DNA from: Patella vulgata | Taxonomy: Eukaryota > Mollusca > Gastropoda > Patellidae | DNA: 64,000 nucleotides | Direction: 5' to 3' | Assembly (NCBI RefSeq): GCF_932274485.2 | Contig: NC_065881.2 | Location: forward strand, 558,001-622,000 | In this document: in pieces, positions 52,850-63,579 of the stretch | How positions within the stretch are numbered: position 1 is the first letter of the stretch | How the letters are laid out: every line of letters begins with the position of its first letter | The notes under the pieces: generated by a model | Told to the model about the DNA's origin: nothing | The model's input: only the letters and a program-made list of their open reading frames with translations | Database searches by the model: none | Made by a program: the position numbers and the translations under genes

Positions 52850-54060
52850 TGCAAGAGACATTTACAATGAATGAATGGCTTTATGGGGATCAAAAAGAAA
52901 AGGATTTGGGAGGTGTAGAATTTTGTGCCATCAGTTGCGAATTTAAAATATTTGTAGATCTTGAATATGTTATGTGTTAATATCTTACGTTCCCCAATTG
53001 ACGAAGGTATTAAAGATTTATAGAGAAGCGGTTGTTTTATATAGATATTCGGGTATATTTGTTTTAAGGGGGTTAATGTCAGCTTTTTGTCCAGATTAAA
53101 TCATTGAAATAATAGAAGGACCGTTTATAAATAAATGTGTGTCTTTTTTTCCTTTTATCGCAATCAAGCCGTAATAATTAGTTAGAAAGACTAAAAGCAC
53201 TATATCGTTTCCAACATCCGATCAATTAAAATTGATTCTAGTTTATTCCAGCTAACCATTATCATTGATATGGTTGATATATTATTCCAGAATAATTGAA
53301 GTTGAATTAACTAATGAGATGTTATGTTTGGTTGTTGTTTGGGGTTTGTTTTTTTAGGTTTTTTTTGTTGCAGTAATAATGACATGAAATAAGATTGAAC
53401 ACTTTGCTGAGATGTTATGTTTGGTTCTTGTTTGGGGTGTTTCTGGGGGTGTTTCATGGCTACCGTAGAAATATGATCATGTTTTATTTTATTGATACTG
53501 CATGCTTAAATACAATCGCTTCATCGCTTTATGGGCTAACTTAATGAATTGGAATTAACCAAAACGTAGATTTGCTGAAATGGAACCAATTAGACAGAAG
53601 ATAATAAAATCAGTCAAACAGTTGTGTATACTTCACTGAGCTCTTTAATTGGTAATTTAAAACAAAACTGTTAAGACCTTATAAAATATTTAATACTAGT
53701 AAAGGGAATATAATTAAAATCACGTAATTAACTTTGTAGAGTAAAAGCTTTCTCAGTTGGAAAGAAAACAAAATTGTTAAACATTATGAAATATTTAATA
53801 CTAGTAAAGAGATTATCATTAAAATCAAGTAATTAACTGTGCAGAGTAAAAGATTTCTCGGTTTTAAAGGTAAACAAATAGTAAAAACTGGTGAAAGGAA
53901 ACAAAATAGAAATAATTAATAAACGGCTCAGAGATGTATCTTTTAAATTGAAATGTAACCAAAGTGGTGGCGTATAACCAGTTATATATTGATGATGTCA
54001 TAATGACATTATGGCGCGATGACTGTAACTCATTAAGATATTAACAGAGGAAGATCTATA
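52850..54060. other. Unassigned AT-rich stretch with short duplications
   Basis: GAGATGTTATGTTTGGTT recurs about 90 bp apart (53318, 53408), and GAAATATTTAATACTAGTAAAG-like words recur about 105 bp apart (53685, 53790). No gene seen. Confidence 0.4.
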
Positions 54061-54067
54061 TTAGTAA

Positions 54068-54245
54068 AGACAGTTTAACGTCCACTCGACACAAACTAGG
54101 CCATTTCGGGACTAACATATGGTTCAGCTGTATTTCAATAATTCGCTTGCGCGTAGGAGTGTTTTGCTGTGTAAAGAAACTGGAGAACATAGGGAAAACA
54201 CATGAGGTTGGACAAGCGACCCTACGTACAAGCGGGCAATCAAAA
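54068..54245 (-). mobile_element. SINE family 2, partial
   Basis: GTTTAACGTCCACTCGACAC to GAGGTTGGACAAGCGACCC; tail and head are missing or diverged. Confidence 0.75.
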
Positions 54246-54249
54246 CCAC

Positions 54250-55340
54250 GCCATTTGACTCAATGACAGAACTTATATGATGTAACCAAAACGCGTTAAA
54301 CCACGCCCTCCCCCGTTCCTATGTTAAAGTCCGTTTTGTATAATTAGTCATTTTAAAACATAATTATGATAGTATTTTATTTCTATGGTTACTTGGGCAA
54401 TACCAGGTGGAAGAATTTTGTCCGAACAGCGGTGCTTCAGTCTATTTTAATTCCACCTGTCAATAATAACGCAACTCGACTGAAAAGTGCCGCAATGGGC
54501 AAAAATCAAACTTAAATTAGTATCTTACTAAATAATGCCTTTGTTCTTCATTGGGTTCAAATGTTAGAGACATTTTACGGCGCATGTCAACTGTTAAACA
54601 CAGAAGATGGGTACACACAGTTCAGTGGGCTACGGGGATAATTTCCGCCTATTCTTCAATGATCTGCACGTTTAAGCTGGCCCAGCGCCCCCCCCCCCCC
54701 TAACATTACACACCGGACCATACAAATATAAGCGCGTGTTTACTGATGTGCACGTTTAAGAATAAGCTGCCAAGAGACATTTTCTTTGAATTACATCAAA
54801 TACCTTTCTGGAAGTAATGTAAGAGACCAGGAAATGAAATGAAATAGGGTTTATTGTCTTAATGCTTATCCTTTCAATAGAACGGCTAGCTTTACGATTG
54901 CGATTGGTCAAAATAATATAATTGGAAATAACTCCATACAATAATTTTCTGAAATCCACATTATTTACCATAAGATTTAAACAATATTAATGTAGGTTTT
55001 ATATATTGTAATAAATGTTCGGTCTGTTCTATCAGCGATATATTAATCATTTGATCGACCGTTTCTTATGTTGTGTATTGAGTTGAAAGAAGAATGAATC
55101 TTATGTATATAAATGTTTTTCACGTGGATATGTAATATATTACTTAGAATATAATTAATCACCAATATTAATATTAACGAGAATTACCATATTTGACCTA
55201 TTTATGGCACGTGTTAACAGTACTTATACGTCCTTGTAACTATTTGGTTATTTTACTTTAACAAGAATTGGTTGTTAATGTCTAACAACACAATACGTCC
55301 ATATTATTATAGTTTCTAAATTTTCCAACGATCAATATTC
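54250..55340. other. Unassigned
   Basis: A SINE 3' end scrap (GAAATGAAATAGGGTTTATTG) is at about 54834. A C-run lies at about 54687. Otherwise nothing supportable. Confidence 0.35.
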
Positions 55341-55345
55341 GGTAC

Positions 55346-55505
55346 AAATAGTTAACCATCCACTCTACACAAACTAGGTCATTTCGGGACTAACATATAG
55401 AGTCTTTAGTAGTGGACTGGGGGTATCAGAGGACCCGGAGAAAACCTACGAGAATGGACAGGCGACCGTACCCCTTGTCGCGTAAAAGGCGGGTAATCCA
55501 AACCA
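55346..55505 (-). mobile_element. SINE family 2, partial and diverged
   Basis: CACTCTACACAAACTAGGTC, CATTTCGGGACTAACATAT, then GGACCCGGAGAAAACC and GGACAGGCGACC. Confidence 0.7.
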
Positions 55506-55581
55506 CGTGTTGAGCCTTAGAAATAAAATAATTGTGTTGTTGAATGCGCCTGTGACCATTTACTCGAAGTTATCCAAGTCT

Positions 55582-56093
55582 TAGTCTCAGTCACCCAGAA
55601 CCTCCTAGTCTTCAACATACGGAGGGTCTGGGAAGGTTGCCAATATTTGACGTAAAGTCCATTGCCCATGCGTAACCGGGATTTTGGTTTTTAATGTGGT
55701 TGATTATTCAGTCTCTTTAGCCAAGTCAAGTAAGAGTTGCGCCCCTTCCCACAATAAATATCATAATTCTTGCATTAATATAAACAAACATGAATCGTGA
55801 CGACGAATTAGGATTAATTTTAAAAGCATAGATATGGCCCATGAAGAGAGAAATTTTACAATAAAAAATTAAGAGTGTTAGATATTGAACTCGCATGCAA
55901 TCAAATGGATTTTTTGAAATGACATTCTTAAATTAATTTCATGGGCGTAAACATCTTGTTTTAAGAGAGTTACCTCCCTTAGACATTGTTTATGATAATG
56001 TGAAAGACCAGATTATCTAGCCAATTTTTCTCAAATGTTGACAACCTGTGCAGACTAATATTCGTAGAATATTTTTCTGGATGATAGAGACTA
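55582..56093 (+). mobile_element. TAGTCTC-family MITE, copy c (reference copy, 512 bp)
   Basis: Ends TAGTCTC and GAGACTA are exact inverted repeats. TCCAAGTCT is repeated exactly at 55573-55581 and 56094-56102 (9 bp). No coding capacity. A 9-bp target repeat with short TIRs suggests a Mutator-type non-autonomous element. This copy keeps the empty sites for the MITEs nested in copies a and b. Confidence 0.85.
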
Positions 56094-56374
56094 TCCAAGT
56101 CTGACCTATTTCCCTTGTAAGTAGCTGTAACTGTTGTATATATGACATAAAATGGAATGTTGGGTCTAAAATGATTCTGCTCTACGGGTTAAATATCATT
56201 TAATATATGTCTAAATTATGATTTCTAAAACTAACCCATGTATTTGGAACCAGGGTTGGGGGGGGGGGGGTGGTGGGGGGGTACAAAACAAAGCCTAAGG
56301 CTCTTCCAACTACGTTCGACTTTGCTCGATTTGTTTGTTCATTTATTGCCCCATTTGACGGATTTCGACATTTT

Positions 56375-56488
56375 AGTATAAGGTGAAGAAGGTTACGATA
56401 ACATCAAGGCCAGTTCCTGGTACATGTAGCAGTAAGGTGAAGAAGGTTACGATAACATCAAGGCCAGTTTCTGGTACATGTAGCAGTC
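56375..56488 (+). repeat. 53-bp tandem duplication
   Basis: AGTAAGGTGAAGAAGGTTAC ... CCAGTT(C/T)CTGGTACATGTAGC occurs twice in a row. A G/T-rich run with about 10 G lies just before it (56258-56281). Confidence 0.9.
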
Positions 56489-56607
56489 TTAAACTTGACA
56501 TATCTGGTATTTCAGTTTGAGCACAGGTACAGATGATTGGGATTGACCATTGAATAGAATGAAAAGTTATTGAGATGACAATAAATATATCTGTTTTTTA
56601 ATTTCAG

Positions 56608-56763
56608 ACCCCTGTAGAGGTGTCAGATGTTCGTTTGATGCCACGTGTAGAAAAGGTAAATGTTTATGTGGAAATGTGACTTGTTCTAGCGGTGTAATGT
56701 GCATAAATGGTGCCTGTTAATGTCCAGGGTATTATTTTGGTACCACTCCAAACTGTTCAATTC
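56608..56763 (+). pseudogene. Gene E EGF-like exon with TAA
   Basis: Ten Cys in 52 codons, one and a half EGF-like units. Phase 1-1 like the other modules of the region, but sequence and Cys spacing differ from the EGF segment of genes A-C, so it is a different family member. Confidence 0.65.
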
Positions 56764-57029
56764 GTAAGTAGGCTAAACCAATAATAATACTAATAATAAT
56801 TATATCGCACTAGTAGATAGGTCTGGATTAAGCTTCCATAGGCCCCATAGATGTAAATGTCTATGTGGACCCTGTATCAGCAGTTAAAAGGGTGACATAT
56901 TGTGCTTATTGTCAGTCACACTCACACATATGGCTGTAAATGTCTACGTGATCCTTGCATCAGCAGCTATGGTAGATAGTTATATAGATGTATGTATATG
57001 TAAGTATAATTTAAACATTTATTCACATG

Positions 57030-57190
57030 ACAAGCCTATAATCAACCCTATAGACCATCGGATAATTGAGATTTAACAAGTAATGTTGTTACGATAATGA
57101 ACGATCTACGCCAAATCATTAAATGGCAATAATCAAATAGTTTAAATGATTTTTCAATATATTCATTTTTCATTATCTATCTTTGAACTA
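57030..57190 (+). repeat. Fragment of the 11-17 kb repeat segment
   Basis: ACATGACAAGCCTATA and GAGATTTAACAAGTAATGTT match words at 11158 and 16707. Confidence 0.5.
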
Positions 57191-57314
57191 GTATAGCAAG
57201 GACGACCAGTTCTTTATCTAAATCTTATATAATGTATGTTTAACTTTATTTACATATGAAGGGTTAAGAAAATCTATATAAAAATGCCATTTTAAATAAA
57301 GGTGTTGGAGGTTT

Positions 57315-57435
57315 GGTCATCGTCTCCCAGGAGATCAAACTGATTGACATGTCGTATCGTCTCCCAGGAGATCTAGCTGATTAACATTTCGTATCGTCTC
57401 CCAGGAGGTCAAACTGATTGACATTTCGTGTCGTC
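57315..57435 (+). repeat. 37-bp tandem repeat, three units
   Basis: TCGTCTCCCAGGAGATCAAA, then CTGATTGACATTTCGTA. A neighbouring duplication (GCAAGTTCCATGTACAGGTA) lies at 57588-57655. Confidence 0.9.
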
Positions 57436-57439
57436 AATA

Positions 57440-59260
57440 GGGATAGAAAACCCCGTTGTGAAAACGATTCCGCTTACTTTATGTGGAAGAGCAAAGTTCC
57501 CACAGTAAAAAGTCACATAGCTGGACCTGTTGATTATTTGTAAATCAGATACTGTTCGTGCGACTATTTCCAATTAACACCGGTTCAGCAAGTTCCATGT
57601 ACAGGTATGCGAAGGTGTGACTTGTATCGCAAGTTCCATGTACAGGTATACGAAGGACTGGCTTGTATTTAGATCACATTCCTACTAAACACCAGTCACT
57701 AGAATAATTATTAGGAGTGTTTTAGATAATTGGAAAAATGAGTTTCAGACGTATAAATTAATCATTAATGGACTTAAGATACGCATCACCTTTTATATAA
57801 TAATTTACCTAATAAGCGTTGTCAACTGAATCGTTAAGTACATAAAATAATGCAAGGGATAGCATACGACCACTATTGAGTATTGACAGTGCATGCGTCT
57901 TAAAGATTTTTATAACTGGAATTAAATTCTTCCCCTTTATACCATTTATAACATATATATTATTTTCATGGAATTACCCTGTCCTTAGTACAGGAGATTG
58001 ATATGGGGTTTAACGACTGCTGAACGTAGCTAGATAATACCTGGAAAAAACATAGGGTAAATCTGGTTCCTTTACCTTTTATGCTGGCTGGTGGATTTAA
58101 AATTAGAAGGACACCGGAGAAACGATGTTTACCAGGCGACAAATACCAAAGTCAGAATAGTAGGACGTTAATCCTCATTTCAACTCTCTCTCTCTCCATA
58201 CTACGTTCTCTGTTATAGAGTACGGGTAGAGCGTTTTGAGAGAGAGAGAGAGAGAGAGAGAGAAGGGGGGGGGCGTATTGTAATTTGCTAGTAGGCAGAT
58301 GCTTCATCCATCAAATCAACCAATGTCGCAAATAACTGAAGACATATTCCTTTAACGTCCAACTTCCTTTTAAAATAAGCATTAGTTAAATAGGCCAGTC
58401 AGAGCAGAACAGTAGAACGTCAAATCTCTATTTTTAGCAACGGGTGCTATACATTCTGTATTTACCTCTATGTACAAAATTATCTTTAAAACAACTATGC
58501 ATGATTTGAATTTTTCGTCTTAATCCAGGTTAATATGAACTCAGATTAGTTATGTAAAATATGAACTCTCGATAATCTCGCTACTTAAAACAGGTCTATC
58601 AATTAGATTTAGCTAAACAAAAAGATGGCGGTGGGTTTGTTTTATATTACATGACGTCGTCAGACAATAAAACGACTTGTAACAACTGACTATTACATTG
58701 TCTGCGATATGGTCCAGGTGGAAGCGGACTTGAAACCCGATAGGAAGAAGAACTGTGGATATAGTAGAACTTAGTAGACCGGTCTTTGCTGATTTTGTCC
58801 AGTGGGAAAGAGTAGATGAGGTCGATCGATTTTTTTTTGTAAATACGGAATGGAACTGAACTGAACCATTTTAGGAACGATATTACTTTTACAAATTCCT
58901 GTATCGCTCATATCATACAAACTGTACCATTGACACCGCTCTTAACCCAAGCCAACAACATTTACAACTTTCGTTTGATGTGTACCGTATCTCTTTTTAA
59001 TGTGATAGAATCCAAGCAGGGATATTACCTATATAGTAGATTCTAGCCAGGGATAAAGCTATGAAAAAGTAGATATTGTCCGAAAATACAAATGTCGATC
59101 AAAGGATTTAAAGATGAACTAAAATGTCGGTTTCAATACCAACTGGTATAGAGTATACTGTAACCTCGGGTGATGTTATTCCCTTCCCTTACAGATAAAA
59201 GATGAACAACTATTTGTTAGTGAGTTGTATATAAATTAAAATTAATTAATCTTGTTTTAT
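57440..59260. other. Gene E intron, mostly unassigned
   Basis: GA/CT microsatellites at about 58183-58262. SINE tail scraps at about 58010-58180 and 58360-58430. No exon recognised. Confidence 0.45.
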
Positions 59261-59804
59261 TTCAGTCATTTGCGCATCTTCTTAATGGAACCAGAACTCC
59301 ATCTTACTCGTAATGAAAATTAAATAAATACATCTGTTAATGGCATCATATAATATATTTTATGTTCTTCTGTAAACTGCGATATGGAGAGAGAGAGGGG
59401 GTACATAGGGAGAGACAGAGAGAGTGGGCACAGAAGGGGGATAGAGTGAAATTTTTGCCGGACACAATGCAACTGTGAAGAGTTATTTTACGTGGCCGCC
59501 CATGTCTATACGTCCAGTTTTCCGTCCACATCGGAAGAGTATATATGCTGCTCCTTGCTAGGCTCTCCGGCCTGCACCATCGATAACTGGAGCCCACACA
59601 AGAATATCCAGAGTATATTTCTCGTCTAATACCAGGATCAAACAACTCATCCCCTGGTTCATGAGTCAGTTCCTCACTCACTGAGCTGACCTGTCTCAAA
59701 CATCGAATTCAACCAAATACACAAATGCTTCTTGGTTGTTGTCAACGTCCATCTCAAATCTGCTACTAATAAGCTGTCTAACTAATTAAAATTAAAGGAA
59801 AAAA

Positions 59805-60052
59805 AGAAATGAAATGGGGTTTAACGTCCTACTTTTCTGAACGGACTGGGCTATTGAATACGAGCATACGCTATGCAGTGTGCTATGAGGGACATTTTGG
59901 GCAGACAGCGGCACTACAGCCTTCTCTTATATTGTATTTTAAACTGTCAAGGGTTCTTTTATGTACATGCCAATCCCGGTGAACTCTGGCGGTCAACACA
60001 GGTTAGTGCGGCAACGTCTTACTCACTGAGCCACCGTGGTTCCCACGTGTTT
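59805..60052 (-). mobile_element. SINE family 1, with head, inverted
   Basis: Read on the minus strand it starts GGTGGCTCAGTGAGTAAGAC (A box) and ends GGACGTTAAACCCCATTTCA. The B box region is diverged. Confidence 0.82.
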
Positions 60053-60479
60053 TAAAAGGTATAGGTATCCATGGCCATGAACAAACATAATAATATAGAC
60101 AAGTAAAAATAGATTTGCATTAATGGGTAAACAATCTATATGTAGGAGACGAGGACTTCGTTGTTTTCATTATTTTATATCAACGTGTTACTTTCGTGGT
60201 AGTGGTGGTACCCATATGTAGAAGCTAGGAAACTGATAATTTATTCCTGGAGCTAGCAAAGATTTCATTAACAGATGAGTGGAAAGAGTAGTCATATGAT
60301 CGGGACCCCCCGCTACCAGGAAGCGCTGTTCACATTACCAATAAAATTGGTTTTGTAGCACATCTCGAGTACATCCACAAAATCTAGGTCAAAATGTTCT
60401 GTTGGCTTCCACATCGTTACTCTACTGTAGTCAAGGGAAAAAATTAATAGCAATCCAAGTTTCTAAGTGATATAACTAG

Positions 60480-61195
60480 TTTAATGCTTACTCATAATAA
60501 ACAATACGATAAGAACAACGCATAAAAAGATCAGAACAATTTATAAGACAAAAACAATGTTTAAAATACGATAAGAACAATTATAACTCATAATAAACAA
60601 TGTAAACAATACAATAAGATCAATTCATAATAAGATAAAAACAATTCATAATAAGATAAGAACAATGTATAACAAACAATGTAAACAATACGATAAGAAC
60701 AATTTATAACTTTAAATAAATATTGTAAACGATGTGTTAAGAATAATTTCTATATTAAAATAAATAAGATAGACAATATTTAAGATAATTATTTGATATA
60801 ATAAGATAAGAACAATTTATAAATTATAATAAATTATTATAATTTAATACGATAAAAACAATTTTTAACTCATAATAAATATTTGTTATAATCAATACGA
60901 TAAACAATATATCAGAAACAAATTGGTTATAATAAGATAAGAGCAATTTATATTTTATAATAAACATGCAAACAATAAGATAAGAACAATATATAACTCA
61001 TAATTAAACAATGTAAACAATACGATAAAAACTATTTATAACTTTTGTTTTTAAGATAAGAACAATTTATAATTTTTGTTTTTAATATAAGATCAATTTA
61101 TAACTTTTGTTTTAATATAAGAACAATTTATAACTTATAATAAATTTTGGTTATAAGATAAGAACAATTTATGACTTACAATAATTAAGATACAG
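60480..61195 (+). repeat. Degenerate A-rich tandem repeat
   Basis: Variants of AATACGATAAGAACAATTTA, then TAACTCATAATAAACAATGT, recur about 16 times with many length changes. Confidence 0.85.
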
Positions 61196-61329
61196 CCCTG
61201 GTAAATACTTTTAATTATTTTTCAAAAATCACATTGGATAGAAAGACAAAGCACACAATTTAAATATATATAATTACAAATTGCACAATATTTGAAGTTT
61301 ATGTAATTACACACTACATAGCATACGAA

Positions 61330-61396
<67 letters not shown>
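61330..61396 (+). repeat. (TA)n microsatellite
   Basis: About 30 TA units in a row. Confidence 0.95.
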
Positions 61397-61397
<1 letters not shown>

Positions 61398-61724
61398 TTC
61401 CAGCAAAGTTTTAAAAACATCTGATCCAAACTATACGTTCTATCAACATTAATCTACAATTTTCAATATTTGTAAAATAATCTACAATTTATCTCGAATT
61501 TGAATTTTACGTTTTAGAATTGATGAAACGGAATAGTCTACAATAGTACTGTCTCGTTTTATTTTATGTTTTATCAGTGCTTGATAATGACTAGAGACGC
61601 CTAGTCGAAACGTCGCTCAGTAATAATTAAGCATGCACCCTACCTTTAAAAAGTGTTTCTGAAAACATATAACCATATTTTTAGTGCAATATCGTTTTAG
61701 TCATTTATAACCTAATAACCTATA

Positions 61725-61860
61725 AAATTTTAAACTTGAACCGTTTAAATTTGAACCGTTTAAACATTTTAACCTTTTTAACCGTTTAAACTTTTTAACC
61801 GTTTAAATTTGTTTAACCGTTTAACCTTTTTTAAACGTTAAGTTTAATCGTTTAAACATA
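61725..61860. repeat. AACCGTTTAAA cluster
   Basis: ACCGTTTAAA and close variants occur about seven times in 130 bp. The word is nearly its own complement, so the stretch can form many small hairpins. Confidence 0.8.
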
Positions 61861-61949
61861 CATATCGACAAAACGTTCCGCATTGACATCAACTATCATT
61901 CATTTTATTTCATATTATCAAGGTTTCATATTATTTATAAATACTTCAA

Positions 61950-62575
61950 TGAAGTATGGGACAAGATGGAGGGCATTGCTTCCTATTCTTTATGGTGCCG
62001 TTTGGCAGACAGTTTAATACATGGTCCACTAAATCCTTGTTTCGTCTGAATAAACAAATATATAATAAACAAATATATATATTTATTACCCTACTGACAG
62101 TGAGAATGTACATTCATTACCCTACTGACAGTGAGAATGTACATTCATTACCCTACTGACAGTGAGAATTACATTCATTACCCTACTTACAATGAGAATG
62201 TACATTCATTACCCTACTGACAATGAGAATGTACATTCATTACCCTACTGACAATGAGAATGTACATTCATTACCCTACTGACAGTCAGAATATACATTC
62301 ATTTCCCTACTAAAAGTCAGAATGTACATTCATTGCCCTACTGAAAGTCGAATGTACACTCATTACCCTACTGACAGTCAGAATGTACATTCATTACCCT
62401 ACTGACAGTCAGAATGTACAATCGTTGCCCTACTGACAGTCAGAATGTACATTCATTGCCTACTAACAGCCAGAATGTGCATTCATTGTCCTACTGACAG
62501 TCAGAATGAATATTTATTACCTACTGACAGTCAGAATGTACATTCATTGAGAACTTAATGGATTAAATGGACTTA
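61950..62575 (-). other. Gene D 3' UTR region with a 31-bp minisatellite
   Basis: 61956-62055 matches the 3' flank of the FReD fragment at 18.3 kb, so it is old 3' UTR. Between it and the gene D stop lies an array (62086-62552) of about 15 units CCCTACTGACAGTCAGAATG plus TACATTCATTA. The 18.3-kb copy has no array, so it expanded in gene D only. AATAAA words occur on the minus strand at about 62080 and 62515. Confidence 0.8.
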
Positions 62576-63225
62576 TCAATTCCTTTGTAATAGTAGATGT
62601 ATTTGATTCAATGGAGAATTGGATAGGCTTGCATCCCAAAAATTATCTATTCCAGAGCCATCCATTGTTCCTGTTAAAAGACTACTGGTGCAGTTGGCCT
62701 GGCTATCATACCACCACCCCGCTCCTAATCGCTTGGCACATTCAAAGGTTCCTGTATAATCAGCATCGTATGTAGAGAAAGTATTGTTGTTCAAGTTGAT
62801 AGTACCAGTCAAACTGTCCCCACATGTTGTTCCATTACCAGTATAGCCACTAATATATAATTTGTAGGACGTCGATTTATTACCAATAACAAAGTTGGTG
62901 TACTGACTGACGCAAGTTAAAGAATCTGGTTTAATCAGGACTACCCGTAAGCTGAAGGTACTGTTCGGATCATCAAGTAGATTTAGTACATGTTTCAAAC
63001 CTAGCCATTTGTTAGACGCAACATTGCCAAAACCCTCTTCATATTCTTCCAGAGTTCTATTAAAGTTCTCATCTAAACAGTCCTTATTACGACCGAGTAT
63101 TCCAGTCCATCCACCATCGCCAAAGGTACACATTACTTCAAAGGAATCGGGAGATGTCAGAGGCTTTATGTTAGTCAATACATCATTATTTGAATTCAAA
63201 CCTTTCTGAGAACCATCAGTGCAAT
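62576..63225 (-). CDS. Gene D: terminal exon, intact fibrinogen-related domain
   Basis: This 650-nt exon follows GATTCTATTCCAG (phase 1) and ends with a stop after LLLQRN. The about 215 residues carry FReD landmarks in order: FEVMCTFGDGGWTGILGR (family GGWTVIQRR), NFNRTLEEYEEGFGN, KWLGLKHVLNLL, LRVVLI, YTNFVIGN, YKLYISGYTGNGTTCGDSL, FSTYDADYTGTFECA (the DxD calcium site region) and GAGWWYDSQANC. Length is usual for the domain. Several family-invariant residues differ (ILGR for IQRR, an added Cys in GTTCGDSL), so it is a diverged lectin-type FReD. Upstream exons are beyond the right edge. Genes A-C suggest PAN and EGF exons before it. Confidence 0.88.
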
Positions 63226-63344
63226 CTGGAATAGAATCAACAATAAAAATACAGCGGGACACAATCAACAACTAATATTAAACCCGATAGGGAGACGGTC
63301 TGACATGTTGCTGTTCAGAAACATCAAATCAGGTGTTGAAAGTC

Positions 63345-63575
63345 ATTGACAAGGACAGCTGTCTAGTCGTTCGGATGGGACGGAAAACCGAGGTCCCGTG
63401 TACACATTGGCGTGCACGAAACAGATCCCCTGGCAGTTGGAATTGGATATAAGAGTAGACCGTAGCGCCGCTGCCCGGGCAAAATTTCCCTCATGGCACA
63501 CTGTATGGCATATGCCCGTCTTCATTACCCCAGCTTCGGAGCAGAACAGTAGGACGTTAAACCCCATTTCATATA
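63345..63575 (+). mobile_element. SINE family 1, 5'-truncated
   Basis: TGACAAGGACAGCTGTCTAG to GGACGTTAAACCCCATTTCA, in the intron before the gene D terminal exon. No head. Confidence 0.85.
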
Positions 63576-63579
63576 GAAA

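Larger units (their letters stand above)
56608..59285 (+). pseudogene. Gene E: 3' end of an EGF-type gene with an in-frame stop
   Basis: Exon 56608-56763 (156 nt, phase 1 both ends; AATTTCAG before, GTAAGTAG after) encodes DPCRGVRCSFDATCRKGKCL, a CGNVTCSSGVMC stretch and INGAC, then TAA, then CPGYYFGTTPNCSI. The Cys pattern is EGF-like (CxC and GYYFG..PNC). The TAA (56718-56720) interrupts it between two Cys. A plausible last exon starts at 59266 (TTATTTCAG) and completes the frame as ...SILICASS, stop at 59283-59285, with AATAAA at 59323. The exact phase match supports a real gene end. Whether the TAA is a fixed lesion, an allele or an early real terminus is open. 5' exons were not found. 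Confidence 0.6.

Noticed and set aside
62086-62552. Regular repeats resembling a CRISPR array
   Set aside because: Units are adjacent without unique spacers, in a eukaryotic 3' UTR; this is a minisatellite.
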